From assembly GCF_047730085.1 (NCBI RefSeq), contig NZ_CP159830.1, positions 2,542,001-2,606,000 of the forward strand: a stretch of DNA of 64,000 nt, written 5' to 3'. The notes under the pieces are model-generated. The model was given only the letters and a program-made list of their open reading frames with translations, searched no databases and was not told where the DNA came from. This document shows positions 44,654 to 53,955 of the stretch, in pieces. Source of the stretch: Njordibacter sp937773555. GTDB taxonomy: Bacteria > Pseudomonadota > Gammaproteobacteria > Pseudomonadales > Balneatricaceae. How positions within the stretch are numbered: the first letter of the stretch is position 1; each line of letters opens with the position of its first letter. The position numbers and the translations under genes were made by a program.

Positions 44654-46013
44654 ATGGCCGTTACGACCATTAATATTTAGAAGCTTATATTGGAAGATAT
44701 TTTTCTTTTTTTGGCTCACCCTCATTGCGGTTATTTTCTCTGTTGCCACCTTGTCAGAAATTATTGTTGAAAAGCGCGAACAAGAAGAATATCAACGGGT
44801 AGTTAAATTAGGCATCAAGGCAGCCGACATTTTTGAAACCAAAGGCACCGAAGAGTTGACGGTTTGGCTGCGCTATATCGACCAAGAATTCAACGTAAAG
44901 GGCTTTATGTTAGATTCTAAACGACGGCCTATAAGCCTCGCAAACCTGCCAAAAAACTGGCTTGAATTTACCTTACCCCTAACCCAAAATAGGCTATCAG
45001 AGCGTCACTTGAGGGGGTTCCAACCTTATCGTATTTCCAGTAGTAGCAACCGTATCTATACGTTTGTCGCCCATCGCGATAACTCCGGCCCTTACCCAGC
45101 CTGGCTGAAGCATTTACCCATACTGCAAGTTATTACCGCTTTAGTGATCGTAGCCCTTTTGACCGCTTTTGTGACCTGGCGAATCACAGATCCGCTGCGT
45201 AAGCTCAAGCAAGCAACCGACTCGTTTGCCCGCGGCAATTTTGACACTCGGCTACCCATGTTAATTGGCTTCAGAAGAGATGAAATTGGTGAAGTGGGCC
45301 TAGCCTTCAACCGCATGGCCGAACGTATTAGTTTGCTGGTGAGCAATCAGCAACGCCTATTTCGAGACATATCACACGAGTTAAGAACCCCTTTAGCTAG
45401 ACAGCAAATCGCCTTAGAGTTACTAGCGCGGAAGCTGCCTGATACAGAGCACCAATCTCTGCACCGTATTGAGCGCGAAATAGAACGTATGAACGATCTG
45501 ATTGATCAGGTGCTCACCTTATTACGCTTAGAGCAAAATGGCCAAACCCCTAGTATAGAAGCCTATAATTTAAGCGATTTACTATGCAAACTCACTCAAG
45601 ATGCTCAGTTTGAGGACCAGTCAAAACACCAGGTGCACCTGCAACAGCCCGACAAAAACATGTTAACTGGCCAACCCGAATTGGTGTCCCGTGCAGTAGA
45701 AAACATCTTGCGAAATGCCATGAGATATACTGCAGATGATAGCCAAATATTTTTACAAGTAGACCTACATAAAGACACCGTGGTTATTCGCATTGAAGAT
45801 GAAGGTGAAGGCGTGCCAGAAGACTCACTTAAACGCTTGTTTGAGCCTTTTTACCGCGTGGAAGCTAGCCGTAACCAGCAAAGCGGTGGCTACGGTGTGG
45901 GCATGGCCATTGCCGAACAGGCAATAAGGGCTCAAGGTGGCACTATTGAGGCTAGCAACCGGTCTGAGGGCGGACTTAGAGTTGACATTACCTTACCAAA
46001 AGCATCTCTCTAG
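44637..46013 (+). CDS. cpxA: Sensor histidine kinase, CpxA-like
   Basis: Inner-membrane kinase of about 458 residues from the ATG at 44637 (an ATG at 44646 is also possible). Two transmembrane helices (about 16-41 and 158-182) bracket a periplasmic sensor of roughly 115 residues. A HAMP domain follows, then the phospho-acceptor His in RDISHELRTPLAR (about 247), the N-box ENILRNAMRYT, the G1 box EDEGEGVPE and the GGYGVGMAIAE box. The length and HisKA sequence are CpxA-like. The signal sensed is unknown. It is convergent with ilvA. Confidence 0.82.
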   Translation: MSLMTKWPLRPLIFRSLYWKIFFFFWLTLIAVIFSVATLSEIIVEKREQEEYQRVVKLGIKAADIFETKGTEELTVWLRYIDQEFNVKGFMLDSKRRPISLANLPKNWLEFTLPLTQNRLSERHLRGFQPYRISSSSNRIYTFVAHRDNSGPYPAWLKHLPILQVITALVIVALLTAFVTWRITDPLRKLKQATDSFARGNFDTRLPMLIGFRRDEIGEVGLAFNRMAERISLLVSNQQRLFRDISHELRTPLARQQIALELLARKLPDTEHQSLHRIEREIERMNDLIDQVLTLLRLEQNGQTPSIEAYNLSDLLCKLTQDAQFEDQSKHQVHLQQPDKNMLTGQPELVSRAVENILRNAMRYTADDSQIFLQVDLHKDTVVIRIEDEGEGVPEDSLKRLFEPFYRVEASRNQQSGGYGVGMAIAEQAIRAQGGTIEASNRSEGGLRVDITLPKASL

Positions 46014-46065
46014 GAGGGCTTAATGGCGCTGAGCCCATGGCAGCACCATTTATAACCACCCCGCA

Positions 46066-47583
46066 TTATTCAGGGGCTAAAAATAGCTGATAGGCTGGAT
46101 TATCTGTTTCTTCATTAAAAGCATAACCCAGCTCGTCTAAATAACCTTCAAACTTCACTTTGTCTTCTGGTCGAACTTGCATTGCGACTAACACTCGGCC
46201 ATAAGCAGACCCATGATTACGATAATGGAACATTGAGATATTCCATAGTTGGCCAAGTTTATTCAAAAACTTAAGTAACGCACCCGGTCGTTCTGGAAAA
46301 GTAAAACGGTAGACCACTTCGTTGTCTACTGAGGCATGCCCACCTACCATATAACGAACATGGCTCTTAGCCATTTCGTTGTTGCTCAAATCTACCGCAG
46401 TAATATGGTGGCTAGCCAACTGTTTAAGCAGCGGTTCACGGCCCCCTTCATCTGTTTTAAGGGTCACACCCACAAACACTTGTGCTTTAGTGTTATTGCC
46501 ATAGCGGTAATTAAATTCGGTGATATTACGCTCACCTAATGCCGTACAAAACCGTTTGAAACTGCCTGGCTGCTCGGGTATTTCTGCCGCAATAATAGCC
46601 TCACGACCCTCTCCTATTTCTGCACGCTCAGCAACGTGGCGCAAGCGATCAAAGTTCAGATTAGCCCCTGTAGAAACAGCAACCAAGGTTTGACCTTGCG
46701 CTTTTTCACGTTCTACATATTTCTTTAAGCCAGCAACAGCACAAGCCCCGGAAGGTTCCGCAACCGCACGCGTGTCACCATAAATATCTTTTATAGCGGC
46801 ACACAGCTCATCTGTGGTTACAGTAATCACTTCATCAACATACTGCTGGGCTAATTCAAAGTTAAGTTTGCCTATTTGAGCAACAGCCACACCCTCAGCA
46901 AAGGTACCAACTTCTGACAAAATGACCCGTTCACCCGCATCCATAGCTGCCTTAAGGCAGCAAGAATCTTCGGGCTCCACACCTATAATTTTGATATCTG
47001 GGCGCAGGTACTTTATATAAACAGACATACCTGCAATTAACCCACCCCCGCCAACAGGTACAAATACCACATCAATGTTACCCTGAACCTGCCGCAACAA
47101 TTCCACCGCTACAGTGCCTTGACCAGCAATCACATGTTCGTCATCAAAGGGGTGTATGTACACCATCCCTAGGTCAGCCATCAAGGTGCGTGAATGGGCA
47201 AACGCCTGCGCGAATGAATCCCCATGTAAAATGACCTTTGCGCCTAGAGCTCTGACCGAATTAACCTTAATTTCTGGGGTACTTTTGGGCATAACAATAG
47301 TGGCATCAATACCTAAGTGCTGGGCAGACATGGCTACACCTTGGGCATGATTGCCCGCAGACGCACACACCACACCAGAGGCCCTTTGCGTATCTGTTAA
47401 TTTTGAAATACAGTTATAGGCCCCCCGGATTTTAAAAGAAAATATAGGCTGCAAATCCTCTCGTTTAATCAAAATATTATTTGCCAAGCGTTTAGACAGA
47501 CTTCGAGCTGGGTCAACGGGCGTTTCCACTGCCACGTCGTAGACATTAGCAGATAGAATTTTCTTGATATAACGATGAGGCAT
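46066..47583 (-). CDS. ilvA: Threonine ammonia-lyase, biosynthetic
   Basis: PLP enzyme that deaminates threonine to 2-oxobutyrate, first step of isoleucine synthesis. The 505-residue protein has the PLP Lys in IFSFKIRGAYN (K51), the glycine loop VPVGGGGLIAGM, and two C-terminal ACT-like regulatory domains (about 330-500), so isoleucine inhibition is expected. This two-domain form distinguishes it from the catabolic TdcB. It is divergent from rpiA. Confidence 0.95.
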   Translation of the reverse strand: MPHRYIKKILSANVYDVAVETPVDPARSLSKRLANNILIKREDLQPIFSFKIRGAYNCISKLTDTQRASGVVCASAGNHAQGVAMSAQHLGIDATIVMPKSTPEIKVNSVRALGAKVILHGDSFAQAFAHSRTLMADLGMVYIHPFDDEHVIAGQGTVAVELLRQVQGNIDVVFVPVGGGGLIAGMSVYIKYLRPDIKIIGVEPEDSCCLKAAMDAGERVILSEVGTFAEGVAVAQIGKLNFELAQQYVDEVITVTTDELCAAIKDIYGDTRAVAEPSGACAVAGLKKYVEREKAQGQTLVAVSTGANLNFDRLRHVAERAEIGEGREAIIAAEIPEQPGSFKRFCTALGERNITEFNYRYGNNTKAQVFVGVTLKTDEGGREPLLKQLASHHITAVDLSNNEMAKSHVRYMVGGHASVDNEVVYRFTFPERPGALLKFLNKLGQLWNISMFHYRNHGSAYGRVLVAMQVRPEDKVKFEGYLDELGYAFNEETDNPAYQLFLAPE

Positions 47584-47732
47584 AATATTTCTTCTAATGG
47601 GGTAATATTTTTACAGAATGTGAAGTGTGTTTAACTCGCTAATCATATTAATGGCAGAAGCCACTAGCGTCTACATTGTATAGTGGAAATTCCTGTATAA
47701 TCTGTCTATTAGTGTCCAACTCGATCATCACC

Positions 47733-48404
47733 ATGACCCAAGACCAGTTAAAACAGGCTGTAGCACAAGCTGCAGTAGACTATATCGCGCCTCATCTTAC
47801 CTGGGAATCAATTATTGGTGTTGGTACAGGGTCTACTGCTAACTGCTTTATTGATGCTCTAGCCAAGATAAAACACACTTTTGGCGCTGCGGTAGCAAGT
47901 TCTGAAGCGACTGCAACACGCCTCAAGAGCCATGGCATTAACGTCTTAGAACTTAATGCTGTGCCTCACATGAGTTTTTATGTAGACGGCGCAGACGAAA
48001 GTGACATTCACCTCAACCTGATTAAGGGTGGCGGTGGTGCCTTAACACGAGAGAAAATAGTCGCTGCCGTTGCAGAAACCTTCGTTTGTATTGCCGATGA
48101 AAGCAAACTAGTGGGTGTACTAGGTGCGTTTCCGCTGCCCGTAGAAGTAATTCCCATGGCCCGCAGTTATGTAGCTCGTAAACTAGTAGGCCTTGGTGGT
48201 GAACCTGTGTGGCGTCAGGGCTTTGTAACCGACAATGGTAACCTTATCCTAGACCTTTACGGTATGGACATTGTAGACCCAAAAGACCTTGAACAACAGA
48301 TCAACCAGCTTACTGGCGTTGTTACTAACGGTCTTTTCGCGCACCGCCCAGCAGACATTCTATTTCTGGGCACTGGAGACGGGGTTAAAACCCTAACAAG
48401 CTAA
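47733..48404 (+). CDS. rpiA: Ribose-5-phosphate isomerase A
   Basis: Interconverts ribose 5-phosphate and ribulose 5-phosphate in the pentose-phosphate pathway. Motifs are GVGTGSTANCFIDAL, SSEATATRLKS, YVDGADESD and LIKGGGGALTREKIVA. I choose the ATG at 47733 (MTQDQLKQ), giving 223 residues; the frame opens at 47676 but that addition lacks family similarity. A TATAAT (47696-47701) lies upstream. Its stop overlaps the convergent serA stop by 4 bases. The rpiA-serA convergence is conserved in E. coli. Confidence 0.95.
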   Translation: MTQDQLKQAVAQAAVDYIAPHLTWESIIGVGTGSTANCFIDALAKIKHTFGAAVASSEATATRLKSHGINVLELNAVPHMSFYVDGADESDIHLNLIKGGGGALTREKIVAAVAETFVCIADESKLVGVLGAFPLPVEVIPMARSYVARKLVGLGGEPVWRQGFVTDNGNLILDLYGMDIVDPKDLEQQINQLTGVVTNGLFAHRPADILFLGTGDGVKTLTS

Positions 48405-49639
48405 AATAATACTCGGCAGCTTATGGTGCCAGACACTTGTTTGAGTTTAACTAAGGCCAACTCTGACCAGCTGGCATCTACATCGATGACCACATAACCT
48501 ACCTTGGTATTAGTATTCAAATACTGCCCCGAAATATTAATGCTATTTTCAGAAAACACATTATTTATTTCAGATAGTACCCCTGGTATATTTTCATGAA
48601 TATGCAACAAGCGATGCGCATTTTCATGGTTAGGTAGTGACACTTCTGGAAAGTTGACTGCAGACAGACTGGTACCATTGTCACAATACCGAATGAGTTT
48701 ATCGGCCACTTCCACACCAATGTTCACTTGTGCCTCAACCGTTGAACCACCAATGTGTGGGGTTAAAATGACATTATCTAAGCCCCTTAATGGCGAAATA
48801 AACTCATCGTTGTTAGACCGAGGCTCTACTGGAAACACATCAATAGCTGCGCCTAATAACTTACCACTCTTCAGACAACTAGCTAATGCTTCAATATCAA
48901 CCACGGTGCCACGTGAGGCATTAATCAGGACCGCACCCTGTTTCATCTGTGCAAGCTGAGTGGGGCCCATTAAGCAATACGTCGATGGCGTTTCTGGCAC
49001 ATGCAAGGTCACAATATCGGCTTGCATAAGCAGTGCTGCTAAATTGCCACAGGCAGATGCATTGCCTAAACTCAGCTTAGTAATTTGATCATAATAGATC
49101 ACCTCCATGCCCATGGCTTCGGCCATAATACCAAGCTGCGAGCCAATAGACCCATACCCCACCACACCGAGCTTTTTACCCCTCACTTCAAAAGACTGAT
49201 GTGCTGATTTAAGCCATTGACCACGATGAGCCTTGGCATTTTTTTCTGGAATACCTCTTAGCAGAAGTACAGCTTCAGCAATCACTAATTCTGCGACACT
49301 GCGAGTATTACTGTAAGGTGCATTAAATACAGGAATACCTAACTCTAGGGCCGCACTGAGATCCACCTGGTTGGTGCCTATGCAAAAACAGCCTATCGCC
49401 ATTAGCTTAGTAGCTTCACCTAACACTTCACGGGTTAGCTGAGTGCGTGAACGAATACCTACAAAGTGGGCATCTTTTAACACTTCCATTAGTTCGTTTT
49501 CTGGCAGTGCAGTAGCGTAAAAATGAATATTACTAAACCCCGCACCCTGCAAGGCATCAACAGCTGATTGATGCACGCCTTCTAATAGAACGATTTTAAT
49601 GTTATTTTTTTTGAGGGAAATTTGCTGCAATGGATTCAA
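48401..49639 (-). CDS. serA: D-3-phosphoglycerate dehydrogenase
   Basis: NAD-dependent first step of serine synthesis. The 412-residue protein has EGVHQSAVDALQGAGF, the NAD-binding GVVGYGSIGSQLG, GCFCIGTNQVDL, and a C-terminal ACT domain (HIHENIPGVLSEI) for serine inhibition. The frame offers no ATG or GTG in the expected region. A TTG at 49639 (with AAAGG 7 bases upstream) is the best start and fits the family length. Confidence 0.95.
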   Translation of the reverse strand: MNPLQQISLKKNNIKIVLLEGVHQSAVDALQGAGFSNIHFYATALPENELMEVLKDAHFVGIRSRTQLTREVLGEATKLMAIGCFCIGTNQVDLSAALELGIPVFNAPYSNTRSVAELVIAEAVLLLRGIPEKNAKAHRGQWLKSAHQSFEVRGKKLGVVGYGSIGSQLGIMAEAMGMEVIYYDQITKLSLGNASACGNLAALLMQADIVTLHVPETPSTYCLMGPTQLAQMKQGAVLINASRGTVVDIEALASCLKSGKLLGAAIDVFPVEPRSNNDEFISPLRGLDNVILTPHIGGSTVEAQVNIGVEVADKLIRYCDNGTSLSAVNFPEVSLPNHENAHRLLHIHENIPGVLSEINNVFSENSINISGQYLNTNTKVGYVVIDVDASWSELALVKLKQVSGTISCRVLF

Positions 49640-49726
49640 GGGGGAGCCTTTTTAATACGATTTAGCACAGATCTAAAGGCGACTATTATATTACCAAATG
49701 CGACACATTAGTAGCTTCGCAAACAT

Positions 49727-49759
49727 AAAAAAACCCCTAACCATTGCTGATTAGAGGTT
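49727..49759 (-). terminator. Terminator downstream of pnp
   Basis: On the minus strand, AACCTCTAA and TTAGGGGTT (with one G-U pair) form a 9-bp stem with a 10-base loop, followed by seven T residues. It lies 76 bases after the pnp stop and ends the metY-to-pnp run before serA. Confidence 0.8.
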
Positions 49760-49834
49760 GTATTATTTCAAGAGGGCTGCGCGACCTGATTTATCAATCA
49801 AATGCCACTTTACTCAAGCCCTATTGAGATAAAG

Positions 49835-51925
49835 TTAGGCTTCCATGTCTTTCATAGACAGCTTAATACGGCCGCGTGCGTCTACGTCTAGCACTTTAAC
49901 CTTAACAGTTTGACCTTCTTCTAGGTAGTCAGTGACTTTCTCAACACGCTCACTAGAGATTTGGGAAATATGCAGTAAACCATCCTTGCCAGGCAAGATG
50001 TTAATGAATGCTCCGAAGTCAACAATACGCTCCACTTTACCTTCGTAAATAGCACCCACTTCGGCTTCTGCAGTAATTTCTAAAATCTTAGCTTCTGCCA
50101 ATTCGGCAGACGCTTTGTCGTCAGCAAATACACGCACGGTACCGTCATCTTCAATGTCGATTGATGCGCCAGTCTCTTCACACAAACCACGAATGGTAGC
50201 GCCACCTTTGCCAATTACATCACGGATCTTATCTTGATCGATCTTGATGGTTTTCATGGTAGGAGCATTGTCATTCAGCTCAGTGCGAGGCACTGCAATA
50301 ACCTTGTTCATTTCGTCTAAGATATGAATACGTGCTTCGTGTGCTTGCTCTAAAGCAATTTCCATTATCTCTTCAGTAATGCCCTGGATTTTAATATCCA
50401 TTTGAAGCGCAGTAATACCTGCAGCAGAACCTGCTACTTTAAAGTCCATATCGCCTAAGTGATCTTCATCACCGAGTATGTCTGTCAAAACGGCAAAACC
50501 AGCATCTTCTTTAATCAGGCCCATGGCAATACCTGCGACAGGTGCCTTAATTGGCACACCCGCATCCATAAGTGCTAGAGATGCACCACACACAGAAGCC
50601 ATTGAACTAGACCCGTTGGACTCAGTGATTTCTGAAACTACGCGAATAGTATAAGGAAAGTCTTCTTGGCTTGGCAACATCGCTTGTATGCCACGACGCG
50701 CCAACCGGCCATGGCCAATCTCACGGCGGCCTGGGCCCATGAAACGGCCTGTTTCGCCTACAGAGTAGCTTGGAAAGTTGTAGTGCAGCATAAACGGATC
50801 TTTACGCGAGCCTTCTAAGGCATCAATAATCTGCTGATCACGGCTAGTACCAAGGGTAGCTACAACAATAGACTGGGTTTCACCACGGGTGAACAATGAT
50901 GAACCATGAGCTTTAGCCAAAGTACCAATTTGCACATCGATACCACGGACAGTCTTGGTATCACGACCGTCGATACGCGGCTCGCCTGCAACTACACGTG
51001 AGCGCACAGTGTGCTTTTCTAGCTTACTCACCATGCCTAATACGTCAGACTTGGAAGGAGCAGAAGCTTCATCGCTGCATAGGGCAGCAATCGCTTGCGC
51101 CTTCACTTCAGCCAAGCGCGCTTGACGGTCCATCTTGTCGCTAATTTGGTAAGCTTCGCCAACAGCTTCGCCAACAGCAGCAGTAACAGCAGACTTAAGT
51201 GCTGCATCTTCTTCAGCGGCAACCCAGTCCCAAGTAGGCTTGGCTGCTTCTGAGGCAAATTCAGCTATTGCCTTAACTACAGCTTGCATTTCATCATGAG
51301 CAAAAAGAACAGCACCTAACATTACATCTTCGCTTAGTTCTTTGGCTTCTGATTCAACCATCAATACAGCATCAGCAGTACCTGCAACAACCATGTCTAG
51401 ATCAGATGTAGCTTGGGCTTCGAAGCTTGGGTTAAGTTGGTAACCAGCCTCATCAGAGTATGACACGCGTGCTGCACCGATTGGGCCTGCAAAAGGAATA
51501 CCTGAGATGGCTAACGCAGCAGAAGTACCAATTAAAGCAGCAATGTCTGTGTCATTTTGCTTATCAGCAGACATTACAGTACAAATAACCTGCACTTCGT
51601 TCATGAAGCCCTTAGGGAACAATGGGCGAATGGGACGGTCGATCAAACGGCTAGTCAACGTCTCTTTTTCAGATGGACGCGCTTCACGCTTAAAGAAACC
51701 ACCAGGAATCTTACCAACAGCGTAAGTCTTTTCTTGGTAGTGGACAGAAAGTGGAAAGAAACCTTGATCAGGTTTGGCTGTTTTGGAGCCAACAACAGCA
51801 ACCAGTACTTGGATAGCGTCATCGACTGTGACAAGAACAGCACCAGAAGCTTGACGCGCAATACGACCAGTTTCTAGCGTTACGGTTTGCTCACCGTATT
51901 GAAATGTTTTGGTAATGATAGACAT
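49835..51925 (-). CDS. pnp: Polyribonucleotide nucleotidyltransferase (PNPase)
   Basis: 3'-5' phosphorolytic exoribonuclease of the degradosome. Residues run as RNase PH domain 1, a helical domain, RNase PH domain 2, a KH domain (KIRDVIGKGGATIRGLCEE) and a C-terminal S1 domain (GAIYEGKVERIVDFGAFI). I choose the ATG at 51925 (MSIITKTF), with GGAGA 5 bases upstream, giving 696 residues; the frame opens 10 codons further. It follows rpsO, as always in gammaproteobacteria. Its leader contains hairpins that could allow RNase III/PNPase autocontrol. Confidence 0.96.
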   Translation of the reverse strand: MSIITKTFQYGEQTVTLETGRIARQASGAVLVTVDDAIQVLVAVVGSKTAKPDQGFFPLSVHYQEKTYAVGKIPGGFFKREARPSEKETLTSRLIDRPIRPLFPKGFMNEVQVICTVMSADKQNDTDIAALIGTSAALAISGIPFAGPIGAARVSYSDEAGYQLNPSFEAQATSDLDMVVAGTADAVLMVESEAKELSEDVMLGAVLFAHDEMQAVVKAIAEFASEAAKPTWDWVAAEEDAALKSAVTAAVGEAVGEAYQISDKMDRQARLAEVKAQAIAALCSDEASAPSKSDVLGMVSKLEKHTVRSRVVAGEPRIDGRDTKTVRGIDVQIGTLAKAHGSSLFTRGETQSIVVATLGTSRDQQIIDALEGSRKDPFMLHYNFPSYSVGETGRFMGPGRREIGHGRLARRGIQAMLPSQEDFPYTIRVVSEITESNGSSSMASVCGASLALMDAGVPIKAPVAGIAMGLIKEDAGFAVLTDILGDEDHLGDMDFKVAGSAAGITALQMDIKIQGITEEIMEIALEQAHEARIHILDEMNKVIAVPRTELNDNAPTMKTIKIDQDKIRDVIGKGGATIRGLCEETGASIDIEDDGTVRVFADDKASAELAEAKILEITAEAEVGAIYEGKVERIVDFGAFINILPGKDGLLHISQISSERVEKVTDYLEEGQTVKVKVLDVDARGRIKLSMKDMEA

Positions 51926-52030
51926 ATTTATCTCCATAAAATAAAGAATTTGCAATCAATTGAGCGATCTAATCCACCAGTACACTTATTAACTCGGTTG
52001 AGGTTTAAAGCTACCTCTAGCACCAAGCCA

Positions 52031-52058
52031 ATAAGAGTACGGGCCGACCCTCTCTTAT
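52031..52058 (-). other. Stem-loop in the pnp leader
   Basis: ATAAGAG (52031-52037) pairs with CTCTTAT (52052-52058), with an inner GGG/CCC pair. It lies about 105 bases upstream of the pnp start and is a candidate RNase III target, by analogy with the E. coli pnp leader. Processing itself is not shown by the sequence. Confidence 0.5.
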
Positions 52059-52069
52059 CGCTTGCAGTT

Positions 52070-52109
52070 AAAACAATAAAGGCTACGTAACCAAATGATT
52101 ACCTAGCCT
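52070..52109 (-). terminator. Terminator-like hairpin between rpsO and pnp
   Basis: AGGCTA-G-GTAA pairs with TTAC-G-TAGCCT (one internal mismatch), followed on the minus strand by a T-rich run (TTTATTGTTTT). It lies 92 bases past the rpsO stop. As pnp has no other obvious strong start, partial read-through is likely. Confidence 0.6.
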
Positions 52110-52201
52110 CTATTGATCACACTTAGACCTACTGAGCGTGGTATTTAAATCAGGTGTTGCGCCTTCTGTATTCGCTGAATACATCAAGTTTAAACCTATT
52201 T

Positions 52202-52471
52202 CTAGCGGCGTAGACCTAAACGACCAATCAACGTAACGTAACGCTCAGCGTCTTTACGATTAAGGTAGTCCAGCAATTTACGACGCTGGTTAACCATACG
52301 GATCAAACCACGACGTGAGTGGTGATCATGGTTATGCTCTTTGAAGTGACTTTGTAGTGCCAAGATGTTCGCAGTTAATAATGCAACCTGAACTTCTGGT
52401 GACCCTGTGTCGCCTTCAGCAGTTTGGTAATCTGCTACAACAGCAGCTTTTTCAACGGCAGTTAGTGCCAT
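52202..52471 (-). CDS. rpsO: 30S ribosomal protein S15
   Basis: Primary 16S rRNA-binding protein of the 30S platform, 89 residues. HNHDHHSRRGLIRMVNQRRKLLDYL is the universal S15 signature region (for example HSRRGLIRMV). I choose the ATG at 52471 (MALTAVEKA), with GGAGA upstream. Its position between truB and pnp is universal in this group. Autorepression through a leader pseudoknot is known in E. coli; I did not identify one here. Confidence 0.97.
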   Translation of the reverse strand: MALTAVEKAAVVADYQTAEGDTGSPEVQVALLTANILALQSHFKEHNHDHHSRRGLIRMVNQRRKLLDYLNRKDAERYVTLIGRLGLRR

Positions 52472-52575
52472 GGTAATTCTCCAATAATTAATATGCCCAC
52501 TAGCCTCTACATTGAGGGTTAGGGGATCGTTAATGTTCACACCGTGCATATTTACAGCGGAACTTAAATGAAGGT

Positions 52576-53553
52576 CTAAGTACTCATTAAGCGTTTCGCT
52601 TTTAAGCGACCTTCTTGTTGCACTTCAGCTAAGCCGATAAAGGCATTCGCTTCAATAGCATGCGAGCTATACACACGCACCACATCAAATTCAGCAAAGT
52701 CAGTGGCATGGTCTATAACCTTGCCTTGCTGCAACGCCTCAATTTGTTGGGGGCCTAATTGTACAGCATTTAATGATAAAACGGCAGTATCGGCGGGCAT
52801 TAATAGATCATCTAGGGCTGAGAAGGCTGGGGTGATGTCTGGCCACTTACCCTCTTCTACCACTTGGCCCTTAGTTGCCTCATCAATAATGGCCTGAAGG
52901 TCTTCTAAGGTGACCATTTGCTTGGCCACAAAAGGCCCAGCTTGAAGGCGTTTTAGCTGTGAGACGTGCGCACCACAACCTAGCGCCAGGCCCAAATCTT
53001 CTACAATGCTGCGAATATAAGTACCCTTGGTGCAGCTAATATCCATCTGCACTTGGGCATTATCAAAGCTCAACAATTCTAAATTATGAATAGTGACTTG
53101 CCGCGGCTTCACCTCTACAGTTTTGCCAGCCCGCGCCAATTTATACAAAGGTTGCCCCTTATATTTAAGGGCTGAAAACATGGAAGGAACTTGGCTAATC
53201 AGGCCACGAAATTGTGGTAACTGAGCCTCTACATCGGCTAAAGTGATATGGGCACAAGCTTTAGTTTCTACAATCTTACCGTCGGCATCACTGGAGTCAG
53301 TGCGCACACCAAGCTGGCCAATGGTTTGATAACGCTTGTCAGAATCTAAAAGAAACTGGCTAAACTTTGTAGCTTCACCCAAACAAATAGGCAGCAAGCC
53401 AGTAGCTAGGGGATCTAAGGCACCAGTGTGGCCCGCTTTACGAGCCCCAAACATACGTTTAACCCGCTGCAAAGCATGATTTGAACTCATACCAGTAGGC
53501 TTATCTAGAATAAGAATGCCGCTTACTTCACGGCCTTTTGGTTGTCGAGCCAC
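52576..53553 (-). CDS. truB: tRNA pseudouridine-55 synthase
   Basis: Makes pseudouridine 55 in the T-loop of tRNAs. The 325-residue protein has GILILDKPTGMSSNHALQ, the catalytic Asp in GHTGALDPLATGLLP, and CTKGTYIRSIVEDLG. Start is GTG at 53553, 6 bases after the rbfA stop. It is part of the rimP-nusA-infB-rbfA-truB-rpsO-pnp operon. Confidence 0.96.
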   Translation of the reverse strand: MARQPKGREVSGILILDKPTGMSSNHALQRVKRMFGARKAGHTGALDPLATGLLPICLGEATKFSQFLLDSDKRYQTIGQLGVRTDSSDADGKIVETKACAHITLADVEAQLPQFRGLISQVPSMFSALKYKGQPLYKLARAGKTVEVKPRQVTIHNLELLSFDNAQVQMDISCTKGTYIRSIVEDLGLALGCGAHVSQLKRLQAGPFVAKQMVTLEDLQAIIDEATKGQVVEEGKWPDITPAFSALDDLLMPADTAVLSLNAVQLGPQQIEALQQGKVIDHATDFAEFDVVRVYSSHAIEANAFIGLAEVQQEGRLKAKRLMST

Positions 53554-53559
53554 TAGCGC

Positions 53560-53946
53560 TTATTCAGCATTAGTGTCCTGCTCTGGGTCTGAGGCCCTAG
53601 CTTGGTCAATCAAGTTACTAAGGTAATTGCCGCGTGACAAACTGTCGTCATAATGAAACCGCAGCGTGGGTACAATACGCAATTTCATACGCTGGCCCAA
53701 CTGGCTGCGCAAGAAACCTGAAGCATTATTAAGGGCCTTCACAGATTCTGTAATTTCTTGCGGATCTTCACCACCATTTAAAATGGTGACAAACACCTTC
53801 GCATGAGACAAGTCACGTGATACTTCCACAGCACTCACCGTAGCCATACCTACGCGAGGGTCTTTCACCTCACGCTGGATTAGGGCTGCTAGTTCACGCT
53901 GAATTTGGTCTGCCACACGCTGGGTGCGGCTATATTCTTGTGCCAT
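53560..53946 (-). CDS. rbfA: Ribosome-binding factor A
   Basis: 30S assembly factor with a KH-like fold, 128 residues. It shows RVADQIQRELAALIQREVKDPR and VSAVEVSRDLSHAKVFV, both diagnostic, and a C-terminal LRFHYDDSL. It starts 9 bases after the infB stop. Together with Era (4.3 kb) it acts on 16S rRNA maturation. Confidence 0.95.
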   Translation of the reverse strand: MAQEYSRTQRVADQIQRELAALIQREVKDPRVGMATVSAVEVSRDLSHAKVFVTILNGGEDPQEITESVKALNNASGFLRSQLGQRMKLRIVPTLRFHYDDSLSRGNYLSNLIDQARASDPEQDTNAE

Positions 53947-53955
53947 GGTCAGCCC

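Noticed and set aside
51157..51180. Tandem 12-base repeat (GCTTCGCCAACA twice) in pnp
   Set aside because: It encodes AVGEAVGE in frame within a conserved gene region; a simple coding duplication without further signal.
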